Origin: Megascapheus bottae
Lineage: Eukaryota > Chordata > Mammalia > Rodentia > Geomyidae
Reading direction: 5' to 3'
DNA: 64,000 bases
NCBI GenBank assembly: GCA_024803745.1
Contig: JANJXV010000016.1
Span: forward strand, 42,586,525-42,650,524
A program made the position numbers and the translations under genes. The notes beneath the pieces were generated by a model. It made no database searches. It saw only the letters and a program-made list of their open reading frames with translations, and was not told the origin of the DNA. Positions 11,480 through 23,013 of this stretch are shown one piece after another. How positions within the stretch are numbered: the first letter of the stretch is position 1; the number at the start of each line of letters is the position of its first letter.

Positions 11480-11492
11480 ACACTCACCAATC

Positions 11493-13610
11493 TTATCTAA
11501 CCTACACAGACATCGAACTCACGAATAAGGGAAGAAAATGAAATAAAAACCATAAAGATAGGAAACAAAAAAGGAGATTCCCTTATTGCCAAAATATGAT
11601 TATGCAAGTGGAAAAAAATCAAAGGAGTCTAAGAAACCATTTTGGGGGGCTAGCAAAACCATTTAGCAAGCAGCAGGATATAACTGGAACACATAAGAAT
11701 CAACTCATTTTATACTGACCAAAATCATGTGTAAACAAGAAAAAAAGTCCACATTTAAAGTTTTTTTCAGCAAGTTTTGTTGCCGTTTAAAATTTGTGAT
11801 TCAGATTACCCTGTCATCATTTATTCTCTGCAGGATAAAAGATAGGGAGAGAGATTGAGAAGAAATCTGTAATTCAACCTTTGTGGTGTGAGGTGTAGAT
11901 ATTCAGAGCGCCTTAAGATTAAACGACAATTTACAATCCATCTTCCTTCGGTTTGCCAATTCCCGTTTTCTGAAACACAAGAAAAGACTCCAGGTTTTAT
12001 AATCTCATACTAAAAGGAAAGAAATGCATGCTGAAATTTCTGAAATATTGTGAAATTGGTATGGGGAAAGAAACAACTGTGTTTAAGGAAGCAAACTGAA
12101 AGAGTAGTAAGGCTAACGCCGTAATTCATGCAATCGACTGATTTACTTCATCAAACGCTAAGCTGTACTGAAAGAATACTACGCCTTCTACCAATAATAA
12201 CTTTAAACAATAAAATGTAGCTTTTACTGGTTTTTCACATACAGAAGTGTAAGGAGTGGCAATAAGTTCTTTAGGGTTCCTGGATTTTATATTTGCTCCA
12301 CAAAACTGAAATCCTCCTTCCACTCTCATTCGCACACAGGTAACACGAGCAAACAAAGGTCTGCCCAAGATTTTCTTAAGTCACTTGGTCACTTGGCTAC
12401 TGGTGCAGAGAGTTTCTATTTGGTGGAGTTCAGAGAATAATGTTCCTCAAATTTTCATGTTTATAAAAATTATCAGCGGTCCCAGAAAATTGCACAAGAA
12501 TCCACCTTTGTAACAACCTAACCAGGTGACTCCAAGAAATTGGCTTAGCTCACCAATCTCTTCCCATGAGTGACAGAAAATAAAAGTGAAAAAAAGTGAG
12601 ATTGGATTTGTCTGCTAAACCTAGATGTTGCTTCTGAAATCTTCTATTATTTCCAAAGATGAAAAAACTCACTTCTCTCTTGCTGAGTCACTTAAATAAA
12701 TTGACTTATTATGTACATGCTTCAGAAATATTTCTGCAAATTGACTTTAGATGTTACAATCGTTGTAACATTCATCTTCATCTAAATGTCTTTTGGTATT
12801 TGTCAACAGAACAATTAAGCTATCTTTCCTGCGCATATTTATTTTATATCTTTGTATTTGCCACTAATCAGAAGTATTCTGTGAGAATAGACTGTTTAAC
12901 TGATCTGTAAGTAAAGCATGTGGATTCGATGGTACAGAGGTTCAAATCACCATGATAGACTCTATGAAGGAATACATAAACACGTGGAGAAATACAAAAT
13001 ACAGTCCTCGCCCTCCCTCAGTTATCCAGAGCTAGGGAAGGGTGGACAGGAGCTCTAGACCAATGTGGACTGAGAAGTCCAAGAAGAAGATGCAGAGACA
13101 TGACAAAGCCGGGGACTCCATCTCTACGTCAGGAAATGGAGGCTGTCGGGCTCTGGGCTCCACCTTGGAAGCCTAGGAAAAGGAACCATTTCCTTGTGAA
13201 GGTGCTAAGACAGGGAGGAGCTGGGTATTTCAGGCAGCTTGTCCTCTCGATGAGGAAGACCCAGGGTAGCAACCTAAGGGCAGAAGGGTTTGCTCTGGCT
13301 CGGTTCCCCAGGCTTCAGCCCGCACCTGGCCGCTCCATGTTGGAGGCCACAGGCAGAAGAGAAGGGAAAGGACCCCTCTCAAAGCAGAGGCCCCAGGAAG
13401 AGGAGATGGGCCCCCAGGGCGCGCTGGTCCAGAGGCCTTCCTCCTCCAGGTAGGCTCCCCCTTCTGGTTTGCAGAGCCTTGGGGGAAAACCATAACAGCA
13501 GTATACCTCATCCACCACCTATAGAAACACAGGCCTTCCTGTAACAGCAGTTCTGGCATTTCTCATTAAGTATGCTATGAGACGCAATTTACAGCGAATG
13601 TTAGGAAATA
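11493..13610. other. Unique sequence, no gene supported
   Basis: No repeat is recognised over 2.1 kb. At 13090-13540 GC content rises and overlapping open frames occur on both strands (117 codons plus at 13100-13453; 109 codons minus at 13230-13559), the usual effect of stop-poor GC-rich DNA. They show no domain. An 80-codon minus-strand frame at 12126-12368 is also unrecognised. Confidence 0.5.
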
Positions 13611-13828
13611 CATGAGCCTGGCTCACTCCTGTCATCCTAACTACTCAGGAGAGTAAGATCTGAGAACCACGGCTCAAAGCCAGCCCTGCCAGGAAAATCC
13701 CTGAGGCTCTCCAATGTTCACCGAAAGACAGGAAGTGGAGCAGAGGCTCAACGTGGTTCAACACTAGCCTTGAACACAAAAGCCCAGGGACAGAGCCCAG
13801 GCCCTGAGTTCAAGCCCCATGACTGATG
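13611..13828 (+). mobile_element. Dimeric SINE (B1-like plus Geo-like)
   Basis: The left monomer reads 'gtcatcctaactactcagga' and 'gatctgagaaccacggctca', followed by a linker and a right monomer ending 'ggccctgagttcaagcccca'. The A-tail is lost. Moderately diverged. Confidence 0.85.
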
Positions 13829-14375
13829 TCCATGGGAGTTTTCTTTTATAATAGGCTTATGAAACAGTTACTGCTCACCACTATGGAGTATTTCTAAAAC
13901 ACTAGCCTTTTCCTCTTCCAGCTAGTACTCCTTTAGGCAGTAGTGGAGGCCAGGGAAGAACCATCTTCTGTACTGCAGCAATATGTGAACTCAAGGGCAG
14001 AAAGGCTGCAGAGCCCCGGGGAAAGCCAGAAGCACAAACAGAGTCGTTGCTCTGGGTTCTGCTCTGCCCTTTCTCCACTTCTGATGCTCCTTAGCCGTCT
14101 ATCATTTCTCTACAAGAAATGATAGAAAAAGTGGTTTCCTGCTAGTTCAGAGTTTGAATATTACAAGCTTAAGTTCCTAAGGCCAGACAGAGACCCTAAC
14201 TAAGGATAGAAGATTGTGTCCTGAACTGGCCCAGCTCAGATCTAGTACTCAACCAAATGTAGATTAGGCACGGGTCTTCTAAGAACACACCTCTGAGACT
14301 GTCACTGAAGAGGGAAATGTCCCAAGACAGTATGGTGCCCAGAAAGGGACTAGTTATCAGAAAACCTGACTGCTG

Positions 14376-14376
<1 letters not shown>
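13829..14376. other. Unique sequence, no gene seen
   Basis: No recognisable repeat or coding feature. A short perfect inverted repeat, 'tatcatttct'...'agaaatgata', lies at about 14100-14129. Confidence 0.5.

Positions 14377-14377
<1 letters not shown>

Positions 14378-14434
<57 letters not shown>
14378..14434. repeat. Compound (CA)n(GA)n microsatellite
   Basis: CA repeats at 14378-14410 change directly into GA repeats at 14411-14434. Confidence 0.97.
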
Positions 14435-15755
14435 TTTCTCTTTCTCTATTATCCTTTTCTCAACACACACATATGCATTTCTTAATTTTTAGATAAATAA
14501 AAGCAATTTTATATAATTATTACTAAAAATCATAGTTATAAAGAGAGGAAACACAAAAGTTTATTTAATTCTGTTTCTTGGGAGAATATATTTAGAGCTC
14601 CGTGGTTTAAGATAAACTTCTTTTGTTAAAGTTCCCTGAGGTTAAGTCGTCTTTGGTTCTTGTAATCCAGCAAACAATGACAACCATAACCACCACAAAC
14701 TCATATGGTAAAAATTGATAGAAGGAAAATAGTGTCATTTTAATAAAATTTTCAGGTTAAGGAAAATAGGAAAGGGACATGCCATCTACATTATTTTATA
14801 GCTTACAGCATATTAGAGTCTGGCTAGAACAAACTAACTGCCTGTATCTCAGTGTTCTGAACATCAAATCTACTTGCAGCAGTGCTAACTGTGGGAAGAG
14901 TTTCTGCATTGCCTTACATTCATAATGAGCCAGTGAGTGCCGTGCGGACATGCCTCCGTGGGAGAGTCTATCTCCACACCTAACTGCCGCTGATGGTGCT
15001 AGCGGCTCAATGCAGGTCTTCTGTGGAGTCTAACTAGCTATGGGTCCTATCCAGGAGGCTTGGAGATTTTCTGGAGGAAAAAAGAACTCCCTCATTTGGG
15101 ATAATTCTTAATAGGAGTGAGAAAATTCTACAGATAGCTAAGGGACTTTTTTTAATTAACTGCCTCCTTACTCACTTTCCACTGACAAATCTGAGACTCT
15201 GGGAACAGTTGCAAGCAGCATTAGATCTTGTTGGGTTTCTAGACAGAAGGATGCCAAGGTAACTCCTCTGCAAAGACACTGGCTTAAAGATGACCCTCGT
15301 TACAGCTGGAATGGTCATGACATTTCTGAATTGGTAAGGCAACATCTGTTTTAAGAACACACAAGCCTCAGAAAAGTCCAAGTTTTAATGGTTAATGAAT
15401 GTACACAATTGCCAGGTCCTCTGGTGTAGACTGGATGCAGTAGAATTCTAATTGACTGACAATTCAGCAGCCATCTGGATGGGATCTCATCTCATCTCTC
15501 CTGAGCAGAAGCTCACTAAACTGTGGAAGTTGTGGACAGTCCTGACATGTTCTCTTTCCTGTCTGCTCTCTAAAGCTTCTGTTTCAATGGATGTATGATT
15601 GGCATCTAAAGAGACAACACGAAATACTAGCCAGCTGCCTCAGGGTAGAGAAACATCGTTTACTTTCTGGTTTTAGAAAACAGACATTTTTGTTATGACC
15701 TGCTCTGTTTTGAAGTACCAGCGTCCTGTTTTGTGTGAGCAGCTAGTTTCTGGCC
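14435..15755. other. Unique sequence, no gene seen
   Basis: AT-rich unique sequence without recognisable genes. A 69-codon minus-strand frame at 15172-15381 has no features. Confidence 0.5.
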
Positions 15756-15759
15756 CAGG

Positions 15760-15995
15760 AAGGCATAGGACTGTGTTCTGAGAATGGGATTTTGAACTCT
15801 GACTACACAGGCATGAATTATGGCCTTCAGATCCCACTTACCCTGCGACAAATACTTCAACCCGAGTCCTAGCTGCTTCATTAGTAAATGTAGATTAATA
15901 CTGGTACATACTCTTAAAATTGTTGTAGAGTTTAATTAATATATTTGAAGTGTCTACCACAAAGTAACCATCATAAATTCTGATTCTTATTAATT
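15760..15995 (+). repeat. MIR-type ancient SINE
   Basis: The order of blocks follows MIR: 'gggattttgaactctgacta', a central region ('cttcattagtaaatgtagat' for the family's 'cctcatctgtaaaatgggga'), then 'ttgttgtagagtttaattaa', a 'cacaaagtaac' block and a closing 'aaattctgattcttatt'. Strongly diverged; limits approximate. Confidence 0.6.
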
Positions 15996-16900
15996 TTGGT
16001 CCCTACCCAATGACTGTGATTCTGTCATGATGCTACTAAACACACTTTATCTCCTTCCTTGACTGTTCCTCTGTATCTGAGGTTTGCTATCTTTACGTAT
16101 CATTGGGTCTTTTCTCTGAGCACAACACTGCTGTTTCCAACTGGGTAGTCAGAAGCACAGGTGTGATCTTGTAAATCTCAGTTACTCTATCAAAAGTCAT
16201 TTCTTGCACCTGCGTTTTCCCAGTGCACTGCAAAGTGTAGTCTGACATAGTATGAACATGACAGAACTTCTTCCTTCATCTCAAAAGGTAATTGTGGAAT
16301 TACATTTCATAAAGTGGAATGGAAATAACCTTACAGAAAATTTATTTCAGGAACAAAAGAGTGGATGGGTTGGGAAGACTGAATCTACATTGGGTCTCCA
16401 AATTCAGACAGACTATATCAGGAATGTGACCCTGGGAATCGAAGGGATTAATAACACTATGGCCACACTGAAAAGACAAATAGCAATTTCCATCTGCTTC
16501 TAACTTTAGCAATTGCTGAGAGGCTTTAAGAGAGCATATAATCTATTCAAAGTCAATGTTTCCATCCGAAATCACTCTTTTGATTATCCCTAAATAACTG
16601 TAAAAAAAAAAGAGCTGCCACTTAACAAAGCAGTCTATAAATACAATGCATCCTGATCGGTGCCCCCTTTCAGCATTCTCAGCCACCCCTCCCAGCCCAC
16701 CCCTTCCCCCACTCTTCTTAATTTTGTAGAGCATACATTGGATTCTTGACTACATTCTCCCACTCTTCTCTTCATTTGTCCACTCCATTGCTTAGACCCC
16801 ACTCCTCCACCCCTTCCCAGTACTCACTTTCTGGTGTTTGCTGAACTTTGATTCTGGCTTTCTAAGGAATTACACTTTTTTAAATCTCCCTTGAATCTAC
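15996..16900. other. Unique or very old sequence, no gene seen
   Basis: An 83-codon frame at 16252-16503 has no recognisable motif. A pyrimidine-rich patch at about 16660-16820 precedes the L1 remnant and might belong to an old repeat, but I cannot name it. Confidence 0.45.
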
Positions 16901-16904
16901 CATA

Positions 16905-17395
16905 TTAGATGCTAGCAAGATGCAGTGAAACAGGAATTCTAAAACACTGTTACCGGGCATGCAAACTAGTTCAGCAACTCTGGAAAGCAGTGTGGAGGCT
17001 CTTCAAAGTTTTAAACATAAAACTACCCTATGTTCCAACAATTCTACTCCTAAGCATTTACCCAAAAGATCACAAACCAGGGTATGGTAAAGCCACCCAC
17101 ACAACCATGTTCATTGCAGAACTACTCACCATAGTCAAAATACTGGACTGGTCAGCTCAGAAGCCTCACATCAGAACTAATATATATATATATATATATA
17201 TAGGATTTTTACTCATCCATCAGAAAAAATGATATTGTGTCATTTGTAAAAAAAAAATGAAAAGACCTAAAAATAATGAAGTCAGTCAGGCCCACAGAGA
17301 TAATGACTGCATGCTTTCCCTTATATAGGGAAAGTAGTTTTAGCTTACAAACTCATATGTAAATATGTTAGGAAGTATGCAAGCATATACAAATT
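16905..17395 (+). mobile_element. Old L1 remnant: ORF2 3' end and 3' UTR
   Basis: The plus strand encodes an ORF2 C-terminal stretch with LWKAVWRLFKVLNIKLPYVP, LLSIYPKDH and HTTMFIAELLTIVKILDW. Next comes a (TA)n tract where L1 has a native 'tatatata', then a region like the family's 'ggaattttactcagccat'. The 3' part resembles the L1 block 'actgcatg.t.tcacttatat'. Diverged and noncoding. Confidence 0.8.
17181..17202. repeat. (TA)n microsatellite inside L1
   Basis: About 11 TA units lie at the position of a short natural TA stretch of L1 ORF2, suggesting expansion after insertion. Confidence 0.93.
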
Positions 17396-17496
17396 TATCA
17401 ATTTAAGTCACTGTTTATATCATAATTTGTTCTTTCTTTTTTCCTCCTCTCCCTCCTTCCCTACTTGTTTGCCTTCCTCCCCCCTTTCTTTCCTTC

Positions 17497-17670
17497 TTTT
17501 TTTTTGCCAATCCTGGGGCTTAAACTTGTGGCCAGAGCACTGTCCTTGGGCTTTCTCAAGGCCACAGCACAATTCCCAGAGCTTTCTGTATATGTGGTCT
17601 GAGGACTCAAACCCAGGGCTTTGTACATATTAGCTGAGCACCCTACCACCAGGCCACGTTCCCTACCCTC
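17497..17670 (-). mobile_element. IDL-Geo-type dimeric SINE
   Basis: The plus-strand text starts with a T-run tail (17497-17505) and 'gccaatcctggggctt' (right monomer 3' end) and ends with 'accaccaggccacgttccct' (left monomer 5' end). Both monomers are present. A pyrimidine-rich tract of plus-strand sequence precedes the tail. Confidence 0.85.
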
Positions 17671-17683
17671 CTTTCTTTTGTGA

Positions 17684-17793
17684 GAAAAGGTCCTACTATA
17701 CAACTGAATTAGGCTCTGAATCACTTCCAGGATTCTCCTGACTGCACCCAGCAGTACTGAGATTTTAGGTGTGTCCTACCATGCCCAGCTCTC
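17684..17793 (-). repeat. B1-like (7SL-derived) monomer, old
   Basis: The plus-strand text 'ggattctcctgactgcaccc', 'agtactgagattttaggtgt' and 'ctaccatgcccagct' is the reverse complement of the 5' half of a 7SL-derived SINE. No right monomer is attached, unlike the lineage-specific dimers in this window. Confidence 0.7.
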
Positions 17794-17877
17794 TATCATA
17801 TTTTCTTAATAGCTTCAAGAAGTATATGACTTAGTTGAATTCATTTCTCTTTTAAGTGATTATCCCTGTACTTCAAT

Positions 17878-18027
17878 AGAAAGAGAGTGGGGAGGGAGCA
17901 AAGGATAGAGAGAAGGAGGGAAGGAGAAGAAAAAGGAAGGAAAGAACAAATGAATGAAGGGAGGAACAGAGGGAGGGAGGGAAGGAGAGAAGGAGAAGGA
18001 GGAGAAGAAAGAAAAAAAGGAAAGCTT
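17878..18027. repeat. GA-rich (GGAAG/GGAGAA) low-complexity tract
   Basis: The plus strand is almost pure purine for about 150 bp, which creates spurious Glu/Arg/Lys-rich and Ser/Pro/Leu-rich open frames on the two strands. Confidence 0.93.
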
Positions 18028-18912
18028 AGAGTTTTGGTTTCTGACATCTTTATAGAGTCATGCACAAGCCTGAGAAATAGCCATCTGTCCTTTAGACAAT
18101 AGTTATTTGGGGTCTACATCACAGGCAGATTTATATTCTAAATATAAATACACACCACTACTGCTCTTTGTAATAATTTTTGCCCATCTGCTTGCAATTT
18201 TAGATACTAAAAACAGGGTTGTGATATACTGTTTGGCATCTAGATGACTAATTTCTCTGGTTTTGTTAAACACATCCTAATTATCTTCTGCTAAAAGCAA
18301 GAAGGAGATGATTCGTCTTAAGAGTAGATTGAGTAGCATTTCCCACAAATACCGTAGAACCCCAGAATGTGACCCCTTTTTGGAAACATGATATTTTAAA
18401 ACTAATTAGTTAAGAATCTCAAAATAAAGCCACTGTAAATTTAAGCTTGTCCCCCAATCTGATGACTTACGACTTTATAAGAGAACAGGATACCCAGAGA
18501 GGCTGTGTAATCCATGATGAGAATGAACCTGTCTCAAGTCAAGGACAGCAGCAGTGTCCCCAAGCTGAGAGTGTCCCCAAGCTGGAAGTTCCCTGGGGGA
18601 AATCCCCACAAGAGCCCTCAGATACCTCTCTGCCTCTGATTTGTACTTCTTGCCTCCATAACTTGGAGAGAATACAGGTTTTTGGTTCTTCTTGTTGTTG
18701 TTGGCTTTCAAGTCATCAAATTAAAGGTAATTGGTCATTAAATTCCTAGAAATTATTGGTGTCTTTTACTCCCTGAAAGTCTCTTCACAAACCTCAAAAG
18801 TGGGATCCATGTGTTCTCAGAAGGGGCTGCCTTCACCTAAAGGCAAGTGAGATGACGCTAACTTGTCTGTAGCCGTCATCTTCTGAGGAGAGCTAGGTGG
18901 AAAGGGACAGAG
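18028..18912. other. Unique sequence, no gene supported
   Basis: A short direct duplication, 'gtgtccccaagctg', occurs near 18555-18583. The 100-codon plus-strand frame at 18447-18749 has no domain or splice context that I recognise. Confidence 0.45.
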
Positions 18913-18918
18913 GAAGGA

Positions 18919-19004
18919 CCCGCCCTCCCGTGGATGAAGATTCATCAGCAGAGGTACCCCGCCCTCCTATAAAAATCTGCAGTCATTACAAAAGCTGGGA
19001 ATAA
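18919..19004 (+). promoter_or_regulatory. Promoter-like cluster: two GC boxes and a TATA box
   Basis: Two copies of the Sp1-type motif cccgccctcc (about 18919-18928 and 18958-18967) are followed at once by TATAAAAA at 18968-18975. An AATAAA lies at about 18999-19004, 25-30 bp further on. The layout could be a core promoter, or the U3/R part of a small unrecognised LTR, in which a TATA box and an AATAAA often lie close together. No downstream gene is recognised; a 60-codon frame starting at 19008 has no features. Confidence 0.35.
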
Positions 19005-19829
19005 ATAATGAGCTCCCCAAAGGGTTTGGGGGTCATCTTATTGCAAACCCAGGGCCTGCCACAACACTTGGCAAGCAAGAGACATCATAGATTTATTCAC
19101 ATACAATACCTTTCTCTGGTAGCAAATATTTATTTCAGGTATTATTATCTGAAGTTATTATCAATGTTATATAAACTGAATACCCAGTAATAGTATTTAG
19201 GGACAGGGTATACGTAGTGTGAATGCCAGGTAGAAAAATACAGATTAGTAATACTTAACAATCCTGACTTCTGTGCTCAGTATATAATAGATGGATGTAT
19301 GGTTGACTCAAAGATTTCTCTGAGTTGTGCTTTAAACACCTGGAGGTATCAAGAAAGTATTAGTTCTCCATGCTCTTGGTCCAGTCTGATCTGTCTGAAG
19401 AGCACTCTGGATTCTCAGAAGAACTGATTTTTCCAAAACACAGAGCTGTATCACACATACGCCATTCTCAGAGATTTGAAAGTTGAGTTTTTTTGAGAAA
19501 AGGAGATGGCCAGGAGCCCAGCAAAAGGTAAAATCCCTCATCACGTGGTGCCTTTCCTCCAGAAATAATTGAATTCTATTTCCAGGCAGTCTCCTCTTCC
19601 AGGTGATCAGTGAAGCAGGGCCCTCTCTCTCTATAGGTTTCAGCTGAGAGAATATTAATAGAATACATCATACATTGAATTTGCGCAGAAAATAGCATAT
19701 GAGGAGAAACTTAGGAGGGGAAATGAATTAGAAAATTAGCCGAATATTAGAAGGAAGTCGGCAGCTCCTCTACTCATTTTAGTGAATTTATTTTTTAAGC
19801 AGTCACGAGACCAAGTTGGTGTTGGTGTC
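19005..19829. other. Unique sequence, no gene seen
   Basis: No recognisable repeat or gene. Base composition changes at about 19830 into the GC-rich block. Confidence 0.5.
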
Positions 19830-20450
19830 TTAGATGGCCGCGCCCTGGAGAAAGAGCAAGCAGAGCTCTCTTGGAAAGGCAATCTAGAGTGACAGGTGGG
19901 AAAGCCGGGTGGACCCCTCCAGGTCACAGGGGCTTCAGAACAAGTGCTGAAGCCCTGCACCCACTAATCCTAGCTGCTCAGGATCAGAGGCTTGCGTCTC
20001 TGAGACCCTTCCCTGTGGTGAGGTTGGAGAGAGCGAAGTCAAGGGCGAGGCTTCCACGCGGGTAGACCCGGCTGCTCATGGAGAGGCTGGGGAGCAGTGG
20101 TGAGCGAGCTCTGCAGGGTAAGGTGAGGTCTTGGCAGAGCGACAGGAGGTGGAGATCCAGCCAGACAGGCTTCCAGGAAGAGGCGCCTGGGGTGGGTGCA
20201 TGGCTGGCCGAGGAAACACGCGTGGGAAGTGGGCGCCATGGTGGTGGAATCTCTACGAATGAGCAAGAGCAAGAGGCGGGGGCCAGCCGCGTCCAGTCTC
20301 GGTCCCCCCCGCCGCCACCCTGGACAGCGCTGGCCCTGGCCACCCCCAGCCCCCAGCCCATCCCGCCCTGCTGCCACCCTGGGCCTCCAGGCCCCTGCAG
20401 ACCCGGCTCTGTCCCCGCAGCAGGCGGGATTCCAAGTGGCTCTATTGGTT
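19830..20450. promoter_or_regulatory. GC-rich, CpG-enriched block (weak CpG-island-like)
   Basis: GC content is clearly above its AT-rich surroundings. I count roughly 28 CpG dinucleotides by eye in about 620 bp, including ccgcgcc, acgcgt and gccgcgtcc, which is high for this window but below a typical strong CpG island. Donor-like 'gcagggtaaggtgagg' near 20112 and acceptor-like 'ctctgtccccgcag' near 20420 are present. Long overlapping frames on both strands (up to 162 codons) follow from the GC content and show no domain. A promoter or first exon of an unrecognised transcript is possible but unproven. Confidence 0.4.
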
Positions 20451-20667
20451 CTCTTGAGATTCTCTGTGAAAATTAGTTCCAAGAAGAGGCATAAGGAGGA
20501 AGGCCACCCAAACCCCCAAACCTCCACGACTCTTGAGGGGGAGGCTAGAAAACAAGAGGAGAAAGCTGCAAATTCCTAAGAACCCTTGCTTCACACGGAT
20601 TATCACTAAAGTCACAATTACAGCAGTGGAACCATCTCAAAAATGGTTGTTTCTGCTCAGTTTTGTA

Positions 20668-20698
<31 letters not shown>

Positions 20699-21402
20699 CA
20701 GAATTTCATCACAGATGTCTATTACCGAAGATCTGCATATAAAAAAATGCAACTCCACTGTCTGATACAAAGAAATTGTATTGAAAAAATTGTTCCGATT
20801 TGTGACATTCAAAAAGAATTTAAAAAAACTACAGAAGTATCAACCTAGATACCCAAATAAAATACATTAAAAAATATATTTGTTACCAAGGAAAGGAACA
20901 TTAGAAACTAAAAAAACACCTCAGACCTAGAAAGGAAGAGCCCAGGTTTCTGAAACAAGGAAAAATATTCATCGGTACAATTGAAAATCTGACTTGTCAG
21001 TATGAGGAAACATACTTCATCCACTAAAATTGTCTTGTAGATAATCAGGTCAATCCACACACAGCTATTATTTCAGACTCATTAGAACATTAAGCCATAT
21101 GCATCCTTTCTTTATAAAAATATGTAACTACAGAAAGGAACAAATAATATACTTACACCTTTTGAGGCTTAAAAATAGCTACTGACTGGGCAAAACCCTT
21201 GGATGACAGAAGGAGAGTGAAATTCTATTTTTCACAGCTTATGACTAACTTCTAGTGCCTCCAAGCACAAGTAACTGGACAGTGACAGACTGTTATGTTG
21301 AGTTAAATGTTTATTAATAAAAGATAATTATAAGAAGGCACAGTACAGGGTGAACTATGAAAGGAAATTTCTGAATTCTTTTCTCAGTCTAACCCAGAAC
21401 AA
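20451..21402. other. Unique AT-rich sequence, no gene seen
   Basis: Contains a (TA)n(TACA)n tract at 20667-20700. Otherwise A-rich sequence with many short A runs and no recognisable element. Confidence 0.5.
20667..20698. repeat. (TA)n microsatellite
   Basis: Fourteen or more TA units followed by 'catatacag'. Confidence 0.96.
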
Positions 21403-21633
21403 TTTTTTTTTTGTGGGTCATGAAGCTTGAACTTGGCCTGGGCTCTCTCCCTGAGCTCTTCAGCTCAAGGCTACCACCCTACCCTTGAGCCGAGCCCCAC
21501 TTTCCATTTTCTAGAGGTTAATTGGAGATAAGAGTCTCAGCTCCTTTTGTACCTGGCTGGCTTTGAACCTTGATCCTCAGATCTCAGCCTCTGGGTAGCT
21601 AGGATTACAGGCATGAGCCACCACACCTGGCTA
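21403..21633 (-). mobile_element. Dimeric SINE (B1-like plus Geo-like), inverted partner 1
   Basis: A T-rich tail on the plus strand (21403-21412) is followed by the right monomer and then the left monomer, ending 'ggattacaggcatgagccac' and 'cacacctggct'. Nearly full length. It faces a same-family copy on the opposite strand 27 bp away. Confidence 0.9.
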
Positions 21634-21660
21634 GAAACATTTTTAAAGTCAGAAAATAAT

Positions 21661-21880
21661 CACACCCAGGTGCTGGTACAATCCTAGCTACTCAGGAGGC
21701 TGAGATCTGAGGATCACAGTTCAAACCCAGCCTGGGAAAAAAAGACTCCTAGCTCTAATTAAGCATCAAAAGAGCCAGAAGTGGGCTTGGCTCAGGTGGT
21801 AGTGTGCTAGCCTTGAGCAAATAAAGCTCAGGGACAGCGCCCAGTCATGAGTTCAAATTCCAAGACGAGCACAAAAAAGA
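21661..21880 (+). mobile_element. Dimeric SINE (B1-like plus Geo-like), inverted partner 2
   Basis: The left monomer has 'caatcctagctactcaggag' and 'gctgagatctgaggatcaca'; an A-rich linker follows, then the right monomer 'ggctcaggtggtagtgtgct' through 'tgagttcaaattccaagacg' and a short A-tail. Opposite orientation to the SINE at 21403-21633. Confidence 0.9.
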
Positions 21881-23013
21881 AACCCCAGCCATTTAGCCAA
21901 GAAAGACTTTTAACTTTTGTGTGTGTATTTCTTAACATCTTGCAACAATATTTCCTATCATTACAATTAGATGGTTTGAATTCAAACATATAATCTTGTG
22001 GTGTATCATAATCTCCCTAAGCTACTTTTACTCAAAATTGGATGGCAATAACACCTACCTCACATAAATCTAACATCTGAAATAAAACAAACACTGTATA
22101 AGTGATCATTTGATTGGAATTTATACATATTTAACATTTATACATATTTAACATCAGTTTAATAAGAACACATTTTAGATCTTACTGCTTCTGAAACCAT
22201 ACATGTTAAGCCATTGGAAATAAAAGATCAGCAAAAGAGAACTGCTTAAGAAAATATTATATAATATACTATGAACCAAAGTGAAATGATAAACACAGAG
22301 AAAAAAACTAAAACAGAATTCTTGTTTTTTGAAATAAAAAATGAAGTTTTAAAAATGATTAAGTAGCAAATAGATCTTTTTTTCTGTAGCATAAAACTAT
22401 GAAATTCAAATTATTAAAAATGATGGAATGTTTTAATAAGAAGGAAAATACCAGAGCTAAAAGTAAAGTGGTTTTTTTAAACTCCAGGAGGAAGTTGATC
22501 TAATAAAGAAAAATTTGAGTCATTCCAGGTCCACTCCACTTGATTGTAAAAAGTAGCAACCAATTCAAACTAAAAGGCCATAATTTAAAAATTCCCCTCA
22601 CTGAAGAGTTCAAAAATCTTTATCTTAATGTGAGTGAACTAATGAAAGACAGTATATGAATAAGAAAGTAGCCTTAAACAGGAAAACACTCTTTACTTGA
22701 AAAAACTTTATACTTAGGCCTGGATTGGCAACTCATTTCATTCATGTATCATCAAGGTCCACAGAATTTACCATGACAGGGCCAAATTACCAAGTGTAGA
22801 CCTCTATAAAGAGGTCTAGACTCCAGGAGAGGTCAGCCATAATAAGTATTTACCGAAATAAGGACATGAAACTCCCTCTTGTGTTCTAATGTCCTCCATG
22901 GTAGGAAGAGTTTGAGACTCAAGAAAGAGTAAAAATAAGGTCATTGTTAAAACACTGTTGTGGAAGATATTGTATGATGCTTCAGTCTTTAAAAATACAC
23001 ATATTGACAGATA
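21881..23013. other. Unique AT-rich sequence
   Basis: Contains a perfect 17-bp direct duplication, tttatacatatttaaca, at 22120-22136 and 22137-22153. No gene or other repeat recognised. Confidence 0.55.

Noticed and set aside
20039..20579. Long overlapping frames on both strands (162, 132 and 127 codons)
   Set aside because: All lie in one GC-rich block where stop codons are rare. They overlap each other and show no domain.
22120..22153. CRISPR-like direct repeats
   Set aside because: Only two adjacent 17-bp copies without spacers, in a mammalian genome; a simple tandem duplication.
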